Part shown: one piece after another, positions 35,989-45,031 of the stretch
How the letters are laid out: every line of letters begins with the position of its first letter
How positions within the stretch are numbered: the first letter of the stretch is position 1
Translations under genes and position numbers: made by a program
Assembly: GCA_020852175.1 (NCBI GenBank)
Contig: JADZBH010000070.1
Span: forward strand, 25,229 to 89,228
Source: Bryobacterales bacterium
Lineage (GTDB): Bacteria > Acidobacteriota > Terriglobia > Bryobacterales > Bryobacteraceae
Length of the DNA: 64,000 bases
Reading direction: 5' to 3'
The notes under the pieces: generated by a model
What the model saw: the letters and a program-made list of their open reading frames with translations, nothing else
Databases searched by the model: none
What the model was told of the DNA's origin: nothing

Positions 35989-37710
35989 ATGAGCGTAGGC
36001 ATTCAACATCTCCACACCTACTTCCTCTTCCCCTTTTCCATCGACAAACAATCCGTTGTCCAGGACCACGCGGAGGTCTTCAGCAAGTATCCTCACTGGA
36101 TCGACGGCCTGGACGAATGGCTGCTGACCCACCAGAGCGACGGCTGTTCCGGCATCGTGCAAGCGCTGGGCCCCTGGCGCCGCAGCGCCTACATGCGCTT
36201 TGACCTCGACTCGCAGGCCTACCAGGACATGGTCTTTTTCCACCCCTATGTCCGCCGCGTGTTTTTCGACGCCCGGGACGAAAACCCCGACAACGACGAC
36301 AGCGAATCGTTGATGCGCTGCTACACGATGCAGCCGCCCGAGGGGGCGCAGCTCTATTTCGAGGCCTCCGACGGCCGGGGCCGCTCGGCGCGCTGCGAGG
36401 TGACCGATCTCCGCCTGTTCCTCATGGCCAACGGCATTGGCATCCTCTCCATCGGCGTCGAGGCGTTCCACCTGAGCGACCAGGACGCCCTTTGGATCAA
36501 CGAGGCCATGCGGAAGGTGTACCCTTCCAGCGGCCGCCAGGTGCGGGAATCGCGCGTGCCGAACCGTTCGGCCTTCACCGTGGAATCGGACGGCAAGGGC
36601 GTCACCATCGCCGAGGAACACTTTCAGACCGGCGAAATGCACGGGTTTCTGCCGCCGTTGTCCAAGCTGATCACCTCGCTGCTCTACTTCGCCGATTATC
36701 ACGACCAGGAACTGGAACCGGTTCTCGATGAACGCATGATCGTGTACACCTTCTGCAACATCGACCCGAAGTCCTTGCCCGAAGGATTCATCGGCTCGCG
36801 CGAGTATCAGGTATTCCTCAGCCGGCTCCTTTATGTCGACCGGAAAGGCGATGAGTTCCGGTACGACGAGGAGTTCACCCGGCGGCAGATGGAGCGCCAA
36901 CTGTACCGGCGCTGGATTCACCAGGGGACTTATTACGGCTTCACCAGCTATTCGAACATCACCTGCACGGTGGGCGCCTTCGACTGCGACGAACACGAGT
37001 TGCGCGAAGGCTTCCTCATCCATCGCATGTTCAACACGCGGTACTACCTGATGGCCATGGTGGCGCTGTTTTACCGCGCCACGCTGCTGGACTTCGCCGA
37101 GCGCACCGCCCTGGTTTCACGCCAGCTCTTCAAGGACATGGAGGATGGACGGCTGGCCACGGAGAACGTGCGTCTCACCGCCGACCTCCGCGCCGAGTTC
37201 CTTCACTTCTCCAATTACTGGTACTTCGACGAGCTTGCCAACAAGGACGAGGAGATCGAGCACTTCGCCCTGCATTGCCGGGAGTACCGCATCGAACAGA
37301 TGAAGCAGGAGATCGAGGAGGAGATCGACAAGCTGAACGAGAGCCTCCACAACCACTACCAGTTCCGCAACACGGAAGCCGTGAACCGGCTGGCCATGCT
37401 CAGCCTGATTTTGGGCGCGGGCGCGGTGGCGACCGGATTCTTCGGCATGAATTTTCAAGGCCGCTTCGAGCAGATGTTCTTCCGGCCGGGCTTTGCCGGT
37501 GGGCTGTTGCACACGGGCGCGGTCGCCTCCGTGGCGCTGCTCGGCTTGGGAGCCATCGGCTTTGGCGCCTTCATGATCGTCTCCAATTGGAGCGACTACC
37601 GGGAATCCCTGCTGCCTCGCTGGTGGCTCCAAAAGGGAATGCCGAACCAGCGGAGTTTGCGCCGTTCCGGTCCAGGCGTCGCACCGCCGCCGCCTCGCAC
37701 GGGGAGCTGA
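35989..37710 (+). CDS. Divergent CorA-like membrane protein with a long N-terminal domain
   Basis: A 573-residue protein. A coiled-coil region near 435-460 (EQMKQEIEEEIDKLNESLH) leads into a membrane helix (AMLSLILGAGAVATGFFG) that ends in Gly-Met-Asn, the CorA/Mrs2/Alr1 selectivity signature (FFGMNFQ near residue 482). A second helix (VASVALLGLGAIGFGAFMI) and a short basic tail follow. The two-TM C-terminus with GMN is the CorA topology for a pentameric Mg, Co or Zn channel. The ~460-residue N-terminal portion is far longer than that of CorA (about 250) and I recognise no second domain in it. No signal peptide. The next gene follows 43 bases downstream and is possibly co-transcribed. Confidence 0.75.
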   Translation: MSVGIQHLHTYFLFPFSIDKQSVVQDHAEVFSKYPHWIDGLDEWLLTHQSDGCSGIVQALGPWRRSAYMRFDLDSQAYQDMVFFHPYVRRVFFDARDENPDNDDSESLMRCYTMQPPEGAQLYFEASDGRGRSARCEVTDLRLFLMANGIGILSIGVEAFHLSDQDALWINEAMRKVYPSSGRQVRESRVPNRSAFTVESDGKGVTIAEEHFQTGEMHGFLPPLSKLITSLLYFADYHDQELEPVLDERMIVYTFCNIDPKSLPEGFIGSREYQVFLSRLLYVDRKGDEFRYDEEFTRRQMERQLYRRWIHQGTYYGFTSYSNITCTVGAFDCDEHELREGFLIHRMFNTRYYLMAMVALFYRATLLDFAERTALVSRQLFKDMEDGRLATENVRLTADLRAEFLHFSNYWYFDELANKDEEIEHFALHCREYRIEQMKQEIEEEIDKLNESLHNHYQFRNTEAVNRLAMLSLILGAGAVATGFFGMNFQGRFEQMFFRPGFAGGLLHTGAVASVALLGLGAIGFGAFMIVSNWSDYRESLLPRWWLQKGMPNQRSLRRSGPGVAPPPPRTGS

Positions 37711-37753
37711 ATGGCTGCCGTTCCGCGCGTGAAGGTATGAGAGGACACTTTCC

Positions 37754-38236
37754 GTGACGCGCTCTATTCTGCCCTTGCTGCTTCTGGCCTCCACGTCCCC
37801 GCTGGCTGCTCGCGACGGCTCCGATTGGAGCGCCATCGAACGCCTGCGCCCGGGACAACCGTTGGAGGTGGTCGATGCGGCGATGAAAACGCATCATGGC
37901 GCGTTCGGCGCCGCCGGTCACGAGGAACTCACGGTGCAAACCGCCTCCGGACCGCTCCTGCTGAAACGTACGGAGGTCGCCCGCGTCACGCTCCGCGAGC
38001 ATTCCAGGCGTGCGCGCCATGCCCTGATTGGCGCCGCCATTGGTGCGGGCGCCGGCCTGGCCGTCGCCGCGATCGTGAACCCGCGCTTTGCCAACGAAGG
38101 CCGCGGCAATCTTGTTTACGGCATCGCCACGCCCCTCGGCGTGGGGCTGGGTGCGGCGCTCGGCACGGCCGCGCCAGGGTTCGAGACCATCTACCGCGCC
38201 GATCCGAAAACGCTCCAGAGACCGGAGAAAAATTAG
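37754..38236 (+). CDS. Exported glycine-zipper membrane protein
   Basis: A 160-residue protein starting with GTG behind GAGG. It has a signal peptide (MTRSILPLLLLASTSPLAAR), a charged middle (residues 25-95), then an Ala/Gly-rich hydrophobic segment (ALIGAAIGAGAGLAVAAIV) and a second (GIATPLGVGLGAALGTA) with Gly-x3-Gly spacing. Such zippers pack in membranes or oligomerise. No recognised enzyme motif. It overlaps the convergent adaptor gene by 4 bases. A role with the CorA-like neighbour is only suggested by proximity. Confidence 0.7.
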   Translation: MTRSILPLLLLASTSPLAARDGSDWSAIERLRPGQPLEVVDAAMKTHHGAFGAAGHEELTVQTASGPLLLKRTEVARVTLREHSRRARHALIGAAIGAGAGLAVAAIVNPRFANEGRGNLVYGIATPLGVGLGAALGTAAPGFETIYRADPKTLQRPEKN

Positions 38237-39300
38237 GGAACCCGGGAGCCGTCGCGAATCTCGTCGCTGCCGTTCTTCACGACCACATCGCCTTCTGAAA
38301 GGTTGCCGAGCACCTGGAACTGCCCGGCCTCCCTGGCTCCCACCCGAACGTCAACCCATTCCGCGCGGCCCTCGCGGACGCGAATCACGAACACCCGCTC
38401 CGTGGTCCTGACGACGCTGGTCGCGGGGACAATCAAAGACCGCCCGGCGGTTCGCACGGGCCAGTTCACCTGCGGATACATGCCGGGCGCCAGCGCGCCG
38501 GAACTGTTGGGGACGTCCAGTTCGACGGACATCGTACGCGTCCTTGGGTCGATCGAGCGTGCAATCCGGGCGATGGCGCCATCGAACGTCCGCGTGGGAT
38601 ACGCGGATACCTGGAAGGGCACCCTGGCGCCCGCGCGCACGCCGGCGAAGCTGGCCTCCGGCACGGCTACCACCAACCGCAGGCGCGTAACTTGCTCCAG
38701 TCGCAGCAAAGGGCCCGTGCCGGGCCCCGCCAGCGCACCCGGATGCGCGAGACGCTCGGTAATCACACCGGGGAATGGCGCGCTGATATTGAGGTACTGT
38801 TGCATCTTCCGGACCGCCGCGACAGACGCCTGAGCAGCGGTAATCGCGGATTCAGAGGCGCGGACCGTGTCCCGCAACGCCTCGGCGGCCTGCCTGGCGA
38901 TCACCAGTTCGTTGCCGGAAATCGCTCCTTCGGTCGCGGAGGCTTCCCGCAACCGCTTGTAGGTGCTCTCGGCGGCGACAAGCTTCGACCGCGCCTCCGC
39001 CGCGGCCGACTCGGCGGTCTTCACCCTGGCCTCCGCCCCGGCGGCCTGCGCGTCCATCTCCGGGGCGCTTAAGGTGACAAGCAGGTCGCCCTGCTTCACC
39101 ATGCTGCCCCGGTCCACGCGGACACTCTCGACGAAACCCTGGACGCGCGCGTGTAAATCCACGGTTTGATACGGAAGAAACTCCCCGGTCAACAGAACCG
39201 TCCTGCTCAACGCCTTCGCTTCCACTTTCACGACAGGCGCCTTCTGGGCTGCCAATGCGCCGGCCGCCGCCAGTGCGATCCAAAGCCTACCTGGGTTCAT
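38233..39300 (-). CDS. RND periplasmic adaptor (drug-efflux type)
   Basis: A 355-residue membrane-fusion protein with a signal peptide (MNPGRLWIALAAAGALAAQ). The lipoyl/barrel-sandwich half-motifs are YQTVDLHARVQGFVESVRVD and ISAPFPGVITERLAHPGALA, separated by an Ala/Glu/Arg coiled coil (~75-160), followed by the beta-barrel and membrane-proximal domains. It connects the pump at 39287-42430 to its outer-membrane partner at 42438. The start is fixed by GGAGG five bases upstream and overlaps the pump stop by 14 bases; a longer upstream frame is rejected. Gene order on the minus strand is TolC, pump, adaptor. Confidence 0.87.
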   Translation of the reverse strand: MNPGRLWIALAAAGALAAQKAPVVKVEAKALSRTVLLTGEFLPYQTVDLHARVQGFVESVRVDRGSMVKQGDLLVTLSAPEMDAQAAGAEARVKTAESAAAEARSKLVAAESTYKRLREASATEGAISGNELVIARQAAEALRDTVRASESAITAAQASVAAVRKMQQYLNISAPFPGVITERLAHPGALAGPGTGPLLRLEQVTRLRLVVAVPEASFAGVRAGARVPFQVSAYPTRTFDGAIARIARSIDPRTRTMSVELDVPNSSGALAPGMYPQVNWPVRTAGRSLIVPATSVVRTTERVFVIRVREGRAEWVDVRVGAREAGQFQVLGNLSEGDVVVKNGSDEIRDGSRVP

Positions 39301-42300
39301 AGAACCTCCCGTCCGCGTCCAGCGGGTGAAGTGATGATGTGACGCGCGCCGCCCTGCCCTGGAGAATGGCATAGAAGGCGGGCAGCACCGTCAGCGTGGC
39401 GAACGTGGCGAACAGGAGTCCTCCGATCACGGCGCGTCCCAGCGGAGCCGTCTGTTCGGAGCCCTCGCCGATTCCCATCGCGATCGGAGCCATGCCGGCA
39501 ATCATCGCCGTGGCCGTCATCAGAATCGCCCGCAATCTGCCCCGGCCCCCATCGATGCCGGCATCCACCGCGCTCAACCCCTCGTGACGGCTGAATTCGG
39601 CGAAGGTGACCAACAGGATGGAGTTCGCCACCGCGATGCCAATCGACATGATCGCTCCCATGAACGATTGCACGTTCAAGGTCGTGCCGGTCAGAAGGAG
39701 CATGATCAGGACTCCGGCGAGCACCGCCGGAATCGTGGTGATGACGGCAATCGCCAGCCGGAAGGATTGAAAATTGGCCGCCAGCAGCAGGAAGATCACC
39801 GCGATGGCGAGTCCCAGGCCCGCCCGCAGCCCGGCGATGGTCTCGCTCAGCGCGGGAATCTGCCCGCGCACGGCCACCGTCGATCCCCGCGGCGCCTCTC
39901 CAGCCCGGGCGATGGCGGCTTGCAGATCGGATACGGTCTGGCCGAGAGACCGGCCGGAGATGTTGGCCGTGAGGCTGGCAACCCGCTGCATGTTGTAACG
40001 CTCGACCAGCCCCGGGGATTTGGTGATCTTTACCTTGGCGACATCGCCCAGCAGCGCGTGCGTCCCGTTGGAGGTGACCGGCAGCGCATTCATGTCCTCG
40101 ATCGACGCCATTTCGTGTTGGGGAATCTCGACCTGAATCTGGAAGGCGTTGCCGCTGTTGGGATCCCTCCAGAAATTCGGATCGACGAAACGGCTCGATG
40201 ACGTGGCGGCAACGAGCGAACGCGCCACTCCCGCCGCGGTCATTCCAAGTTGGCCCGCCCGGTCGCGATCGATATCCACTTGCAGGGTTGGGTAATCCAG
40301 CGGCTGGGCATATTGAAGATCGCGTAGAAACGGCAGTTTGGCCAGTTCCGCATGAATCTTCGCGGCGTGGGCCCGGTTCTGCGCGAGGTTCGGACCCTGC
40401 ACGGCCACCTCGATGGGAGTGTCGGAGCCGAAACTCATCACGCGCGACACGATATCGCCCGCTTCGAAGGAGATCCGGACATCCGGCATGCGTTTTCGGA
40501 ATCGCGCCCGCACCTCTTCCTTGAGCGCCTCCCCGCGGAGTTTGGCCTCCGGTTTCAAGGCAACCACGAGAACGGCCTCGTGGGGTCCGCTCGTCCACAA
40601 ATAGATTGTGTTCACCGGATAGCTGGCCGGCTGGACGCCAATGAAACTGGTGGTGATCCGGACATTCTCCTGGCCCGCGGTGTCGCGAATCAGATCCATC
40701 GCCTGCAGCGTGATCCGCTCTGTCTGTTCGATCCGCGTGCCAGTGGGCGCCCGCAGACGCAGTTGAAACTGCCCGGCATCGACGGCCGGAAAAATCTCCG
40801 TTCCGATCGCCGGCAGCAGCAGCCACACCAGCCCGGCGCATCCGGCCAGATATGCCGCCGCGAAGGGCCACCGCAGCTTCATCGCCATGCGCAGGTACTT
40901 CGTGTACAGCTCCCGCAGCCAATGAAACAACCCGGATTCGGCCTCGCCGCGCGCCGCGCGCAGAACCCATGCCGACAGCACGGGAACCAGCGAACTGGAC
41001 AAGACGTAGGACGAGACCATGGCAAAGCCGGCCGCCAGCGACAACGGAAGGAACAGTTGCCGTCCGGCCCCGGACATGAAAACGGACGGCACGAAGACGG
41101 CCAGGATGCAGAGCATGGCGAGCAGGCGCGGCACGGCGGTTTTGGCGGACGCTCCCATCACGGCCCATACCTTGGAATCGCCTTGCGCCATGTGGGAATG
41201 GATGCTCTCGATGAGCACCGTCGCCTCGTCCACGAGAATGCCGACCGCCAGCGCCAGTCCCGCCAGCGTCATGATGTTGATGGTTTGTCCGGCCGCCCAG
41301 AGGCACACCACCGCGGCCAGCAAGGCGAAGGGAATGGTCGCGACCACAACGAACGAACTGCGCCAGTCCCGCAGGAACAGCAGCACCATCAGTCCGGCCA
41401 GCGCCGCTCCGATCAGCGCCTCATGGACCACCGAGTTCAAGGCGCGGGACACGTAACCCGTTTGATCGAACTCCAGACGGACCTCGACATCCTCGGGCAC
41501 GGCGGCCTGCATTCGTGGCAACGCCTCCCGGACACGGCGGATCACCTCCAGCGTGGATGCATCCGAGCGCTTCGTGACGGGGATGTACACGGTCCGGCGC
41601 CCGTTGACGTGCGCGTAACTGCTCAAGATGTCCGTGCCGCTCTCGACAAGCCCTATATCGCGAATGTACACAGCCGGGCCTGCTCCGGTTCGCACGGGCG
41701 TGTTCATGAACTCGTCCAGGTTGCCGCCGACAGTGGCGTTGGTTGACGCGATATAGGCGTCGCTGCCGATCCGCACCATGCCGGATGGCAGGACCGCACT
41801 GGCTTTGTTGACCGCCGCCACCACCTCTTCCGGTGACATCTGATAGGCGCGCAGGCGGTCCGGATCGATGCGGACGATGATGCTCCGTTGATTGCCGCCA
41901 AACGGCGGAGGGGCGGAAACGCCGGGAAGGGTGGCGAACAGAGGCCGCACGCGGTTGATGGCGAAGTCCTGCATTTCGCCCGGACTCCGGTTCGCGCTGG
42001 AAAATACCAGTTGCGCGATGGGGACGCTGCCCGCGTCGAATCGCACGATGAACGGGGGTACCGCGCCCGGAGGCATGAACGCCCGCGACCGGTTCACATA
42101 GCCCACCGTCTCGGCCACGGCTTGATTCATGTTCGTATCGGGATGGAACACGAGCTTCATCAGCGCCACACCCTGAATGCTCTTCGACTCCACGTGTTCG
42201 ATGCCGGTGATGTAGAGGAAGTGATACTCGTAGTAGTAAGTCAGGAACCCTTCCATTTGAGACGGATCCATGCCGCCATAAGGCTGGGCGACGTAGATGG

Positions 42301-42430
42301 TCGGCGAGCCGAGGCTGGGAAAGATGTCCATCTTCATGCGCCTGATGGCGAGAATCGACGCCAGGGCGACGGCCAGCACGACCACCAAAACCGTGATCGG
42401 ACGCCTCATTGCCGCATTGACTAACCACAT
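39287..42430 (-). CDS. RND efflux permease (HAE/MdtB-like)
   Basis: A 1047-residue RND transporter with two repeats of membrane helices and periplasmic loops. TM4 reads GLALAVGILVDEATVLIESI, so the second relay residue is Glu where AcrB-type pumps have Asp-Asp. The region before the second half includes SFGSDTPIEVAVQGPN. The C-terminus has MGAIMSIGIAVANSILLVTF, a typical TM10 signature. It probably exports organic compounds rather than metals, as the Czc/Cus TM4 signatures are absent. MWLVNAAM at 42430, behind GGGGAC, is the chosen start, as the longer frame to 42538 runs into the TolC gene. Confidence 0.9.
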   Translation of the reverse strand: MWLVNAAMRRPITVLVVVLAVALASILAIRRMKMDIFPSLGSPTIYVAQPYGGMDPSQMEGFLTYYYEYHFLYITGIEHVESKSIQGVALMKLVFHPDTNMNQAVAETVGYVNRSRAFMPPGAVPPFIVRFDAGSVPIAQLVFSSANRSPGEMQDFAINRVRPLFATLPGVSAPPPFGGNQRSIIVRIDPDRLRAYQMSPEEVVAAVNKASAVLPSGMVRIGSDAYIASTNATVGGNLDEFMNTPVRTGAGPAVYIRDIGLVESGTDILSSYAHVNGRRTVYIPVTKRSDASTLEVIRRVREALPRMQAAVPEDVEVRLEFDQTGYVSRALNSVVHEALIGAALAGLMVLLFLRDWRSSFVVVATIPFALLAAVVCLWAAGQTINIMTLAGLALAVGILVDEATVLIESIHSHMAQGDSKVWAVMGASAKTAVPRLLAMLCILAVFVPSVFMSGAGRQLFLPLSLAAGFAMVSSYVLSSSLVPVLSAWVLRAARGEAESGLFHWLRELYTKYLRMAMKLRWPFAAAYLAGCAGLVWLLLPAIGTEIFPAVDAGQFQLRLRAPTGTRIEQTERITLQAMDLIRDTAGQENVRITTSFIGVQPASYPVNTIYLWTSGPHEAVLVVALKPEAKLRGEALKEEVRARFRKRMPDVRISFEAGDIVSRVMSFGSDTPIEVAVQGPNLAQNRAHAAKIHAELAKLPFLRDLQYAQPLDYPTLQVDIDRDRAGQLGMTAAGVARSLVAATSSSRFVDPNFWRDPNSGNAFQIQVEIPQHEMASIEDMNALPVTSNGTHALLGDVAKVKITKSPGLVERYNMQRVASLTANISGRSLGQTVSDLQAAIARAGEAPRGSTVAVRGQIPALSETIAGLRAGLGLAIAVIFLLLAANFQSFRLAIAVITTIPAVLAGVLIMLLLTGTTLNVQSFMGAIMSIGIAVANSILLVTFAEFSRHEGLSAVDAGIDGGRGRLRAILMTATAMIAGMAPIAMGIGEGSEQTAPLGRAVIGGLLFATFATLTVLPAFYAILQGRAARVTSSLHPLDADGRFYEPR

Positions 42431-42437
42431 AAGTCCC

Positions 42438-43823
42438 CTACTTTCCGGCTTCCCGCAGGAATGGATCGAGGCTCCCCTGCGCCGCGGCGGCGCGAAGCAT
42501 CGCCCGCCACACGCCGAGCCTCGCCAGTGCGTCGTCAATCTCGGCCTGCGTCACCAGCCGCTGCGCCTCCGCCAGTTCGATCAACGTGCCCAGGCCGGCC
42601 TTGTACCGGGCATTCATCTGGTGTTCGGCCGTCCGTGCCGCCTCCAGTTGAACCGGCATATTCAGCGCCACGCGCCGCGCGCCATCCAGCATCGCCCGGG
42701 CGCCCGCGGCGGCCGACGACAGGTCTTGCTGGTACTGATCGAACCGCGCCGATTCCGCCAGTTCGCGATGCCGCTCGATCTGCCGTTTTGACCGGAGCGA
42801 GGGGAGATCGAACAGGGGAAACGTGACGCTCAATCCGGCGCCCCAGTTGTAGATGTTCGGACCGAGTCCATTCACTCCGCCCAGCGTTGCTCCGTTCGCG
42901 TACGCGCCGGTCCCCCTGGCGTAGTTCGAGCCCTGCACGGAGAATCGCGGATAGTAGGAGCGCTGCAAAATCTGCTCGCCGGCTTGAATCTGCTCGACAA
43001 CCTGGCGCTGCTGCCGCAGCACGGGATGATCCGCCGTCAACTGTCCCGTTCCCGCGCTTGGATCGGGCAGCGTGAGCAGAGGGCCTGGTTGCACCGTGAT
43101 CTTGGCCGGATCGCCGCCAACGAACTGAGTGAGGTTTGCCTTGGCCACCCCGATGGCGCTCTCCGCGCGGATCAGTTGATTCTGAGCGAGCGCAAGTTCG
43201 GCGCGGGCGCGGCTTGCGTCCGCTCCCGGACGGAGTTCGGCACGAACCTGCGCCTGCACCATTTCGAGCAGAATCCGGGAGCGCTCGACACCAGCCTGCG
43301 CCGCGATGGCCGTTTGTTCGGCGGCGATCACGGTGAGGACGGCATCCGCGGCGGCCGTGCCGGCCTCGAACCGGGTCCGCGTCACACCTGTCTCGGCCAA
43401 GCGGCGGCCGGCCTCGGCGTGGCGCACGCTGGCCTGACGGGAGCCGAAATCGAAGGGTTCCCAGGTAACGGTGAAACCCACGATGCTGCCAAACACGCTG
43501 GCCATGTCGTTTTCCGGCAGAGGCGGTCCGGAGATCGCGGGAAGCGTTGCCTGCGGCAGGATCATTCCAAACACGTTGTTCCGCGTGGCCCGGTTCACCT
43601 GGGCCAGGAAGTCGACGCGAGGAAGATACGCGGTCCGCGCCAGGTTGATGGCGTGCGCGGCGGCGGAAACCTGCTCGGCCGAAACTCTCGCCGCCGGATA
43701 GCGGTCACCCGCGTCCTGTACCGCCTGCCCGATGGTGTAGGACTGGCCCGGCAGCGGAACGGCTCCCATCGCGGCCAGAAGCACGCCCGCGCGCAGTAGT
43801 CGAGTGATCGTGGTGAATCGCAT
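42438..43823 (-). CDS. TolC-family outer-membrane factor
   Basis: A 461-residue outer-membrane efflux protein. A signal peptide (MRFTTITRLLRAGVLLAAM) is followed by the TolC repeats: helical coiled coils (NLARTAYLPRVDFLAQVNRA, then GADASRARAELALAQNQLIR, ~190-210) and beta-strand stretches (GFTVTWEPFDFGSRQA and SVTFPLFDLPS). First gene of a three-gene operon with the pump (8 bases on) and adaptor. It is divergent from the PadR regulator, and its promoter region carries a direct repeat. Confidence 0.9.
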   Translation of the reverse strand: MRFTTITRLLRAGVLLAAMGAVPLPGQSYTIGQAVQDAGDRYPAARVSAEQVSAAAHAINLARTAYLPRVDFLAQVNRATRNNVFGMILPQATLPAISGPPLPENDMASVFGSIVGFTVTWEPFDFGSRQASVRHAEAGRRLAETGVTRTRFEAGTAAADAVLTVIAAEQTAIAAQAGVERSRILLEMVQAQVRAELRPGADASRARAELALAQNQLIRAESAIGVAKANLTQFVGGDPAKITVQPGPLLTLPDPSAGTGQLTADHPVLRQQRQVVEQIQAGEQILQRSYYPRFSVQGSNYARGTGAYANGATLGGVNGLGPNIYNWGAGLSVTFPLFDLPSLRSKRQIERHRELAESARFDQYQQDLSSAAAGARAMLDGARRVALNMPVQLEAARTAEHQMNARYKAGLGTLIELAEAQRLVTQAEIDDALARLGVWRAMLRAAAAQGSLDPFLREAGK

Positions 43824-43844
43824 AAGTTCGAAGTGATCCTGTTA

Positions 43845-43880
43845 CGATAACCGTCTACGCCCCTCGTTGTCGATTACCGT
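43845..43880 (-). promoter_or_regulatory. Promoter with a direct repeat between TolC operon and PadR
   Basis: On the minus strand the sequence ACGGTAATCG (43871-43880) is repeated as ACGGTTATCG (43845-43854), 26 bases apart centre to centre. A possible -35 TCGACA (43868-43873) and -10 TTATCG (43845-43850) have a 17-base spacer, so one repeat borders the -35 and the other covers the -10. This fits an operator for the divergent PadR-type repressor. The two copies differ at one base. Confidence 0.45.
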
Positions 43881-43963
43881 TTATATCAGCGGGGAAAGCA
43901 GCGCGTCAAGCCATTTTGCGCCTGCGTGTTGACAGCCCGGCAAGCCTCAAGGACAATCGGCTA

Positions 43964-44320
43964 TTGGCACTCAAGGATTCACAACTCGTCCGCGAAGTGC
44001 TGCTCAGCTTCTGGAAAATTCACATCCTGCACCACGCGGCGGACGGCATCGTCTATGGCCAATGGATGATCGGAGAACTCCGGCGGCACGGCTATGAGAT
44101 CAGCCCGGGAACGCTGTATCCGCTCCTGCGGCGCATGGAGGTCCAGGGCTGGTTGAAGCCGGTCCGGACGGCGCCCGCGAGCCGCTACCGGCGTAAGGAG
44201 TACAAGCTCACCCGGCTCGGAAGCCAGGCTCTGGAACTGATCCGGGAGCAACTGGAAGAGCTGCACCGTGAAGTCTTCGAGAAGAAAAAGAAGGGACGCG
44301 GCCACCACCGGCCGGAATGA
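43964..44320 (+). CDS. PadR-family transcriptional regulator
   Basis: About 118 residues from TTG 43964 (AAGGA ten bases upstream), the usual PadR length; TTG 43916 is the alternative. The winged-helix core is canonical: KIHILHHAADGIVYGQWMIG, then YEISPGTLYPLLRRMEVQGW LK, and RRKEYKLTRLGSQALEL, the wing and the helix leading into the C-terminal dimerisation helix. PadR proteins repress divergent transport or detoxification genes and release DNA on ligand binding. The divergent neighbours are the RND efflux operon, so it probably controls that operon. Confidence 0.88.
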   Translation: MALKDSQLVREVLLSFWKIHILHHAADGIVYGQWMIGELRRHGYEISPGTLYPLLRRMEVQGWLKPVRTAPASRYRRKEYKLTRLGSQALELIREQLEELHREVFEKKKKGRGHHRPE

Positions 44321-44339
44321 GCCGGCGCCGCGGCCGGGA

Positions 44340-44942
44340 TCAAACAGGAGACGCCGTCAGGCTGGCGGCCAGTTTCTCCAACTCGCGCCACACGCGGCCC
44401 ACGGGTAGCCCCACGACATTGAAGTAGCACCCCTCCACGCCCTCCACCCATCGTGAAAACATACCCTGAATGCCGTACGCCCCGGCCTTGCCGAACGGTT
44501 CACCCGACTCGATATACCGCCGGATATCCTCCTCGCTCAACGGCGCCACCCGCACCAGGGTCCGCTCCACGGCCCCGCTCGTTCGCGCGCCATCGCGCCA
44601 GCAGATCCCCGTCAGCACAACGTGCGTTCTTCCGCTGAGCAGACGGAGCATCCGCGCGGCATCGCCATCATCCCGCGGCTTTTCGAGCACCAGTCCATCC
44701 ACCACCACCGTCGTGTCCGCCGCCAGCACCAACTCATCCTCCCCGGCGCGTACCGCTCCTGCTTTCTCGCGCGCCAAGCGCGACACATACTCCTCGGCCC
44801 CTTCGCCCTGGCCCAGCACCTCGGGGATGTCCGCCGGAGCAATCCGGCACTCGATGCGCGCCGCCGCCATCAGATCACGCCTCCTCGGCGAGGCCGAGGC
44901 CAACACGACACGCCGTTTCGTCAAATAGGAATACACGTCCAT
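44340..44942 (-). CDS. maf: Maf-family nucleoside triphosphate pyrophosphatase
   Basis: A 200-residue house-cleaning NTPase that hydrolyses dTTP, UTP or modified nucleotides to the monophosphate and pyrophosphate. Signature blocks are VVLASASPRRRDLM (residues 12-25, phosphate binding), LVLAADTTVVVDGLVLEKP (catalytic Asp, ~73-90), LLSGRTHVVLTGI and GEPFGKAGAYGIQG (~150-163). All match the YhdE/Maf subgroup. The start is the ATG at 44942; no strong ribosome site is visible. It lies convergent to PadR with 19 bases between. Confidence 0.92.
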   Translation of the reverse strand: MDVYSYLTKRRVVLASASPRRRDLMAAARIECRIAPADIPEVLGQGEGAEEYVSRLAREKAGAVRAGEDELVLAADTTVVVDGLVLEKPRDDGDAARMLRLLSGRTHVVLTGICWRDGARTSGAVERTLVRVAPLSEEDIRRYIESGEPFGKAGAYGIQGMFSRWVEGVEGCYFNVVGLPVGRVWRELEKLAASLTASPV

Positions 44943-45031
44943 CGAGGTTTCATCTTACCGGCCCCAGGCGCCCATTCTCCATTCATGATCGTCCGCCCTG
45001 ATCCGATAAGGACCAGACAGGAGGGTATTTC

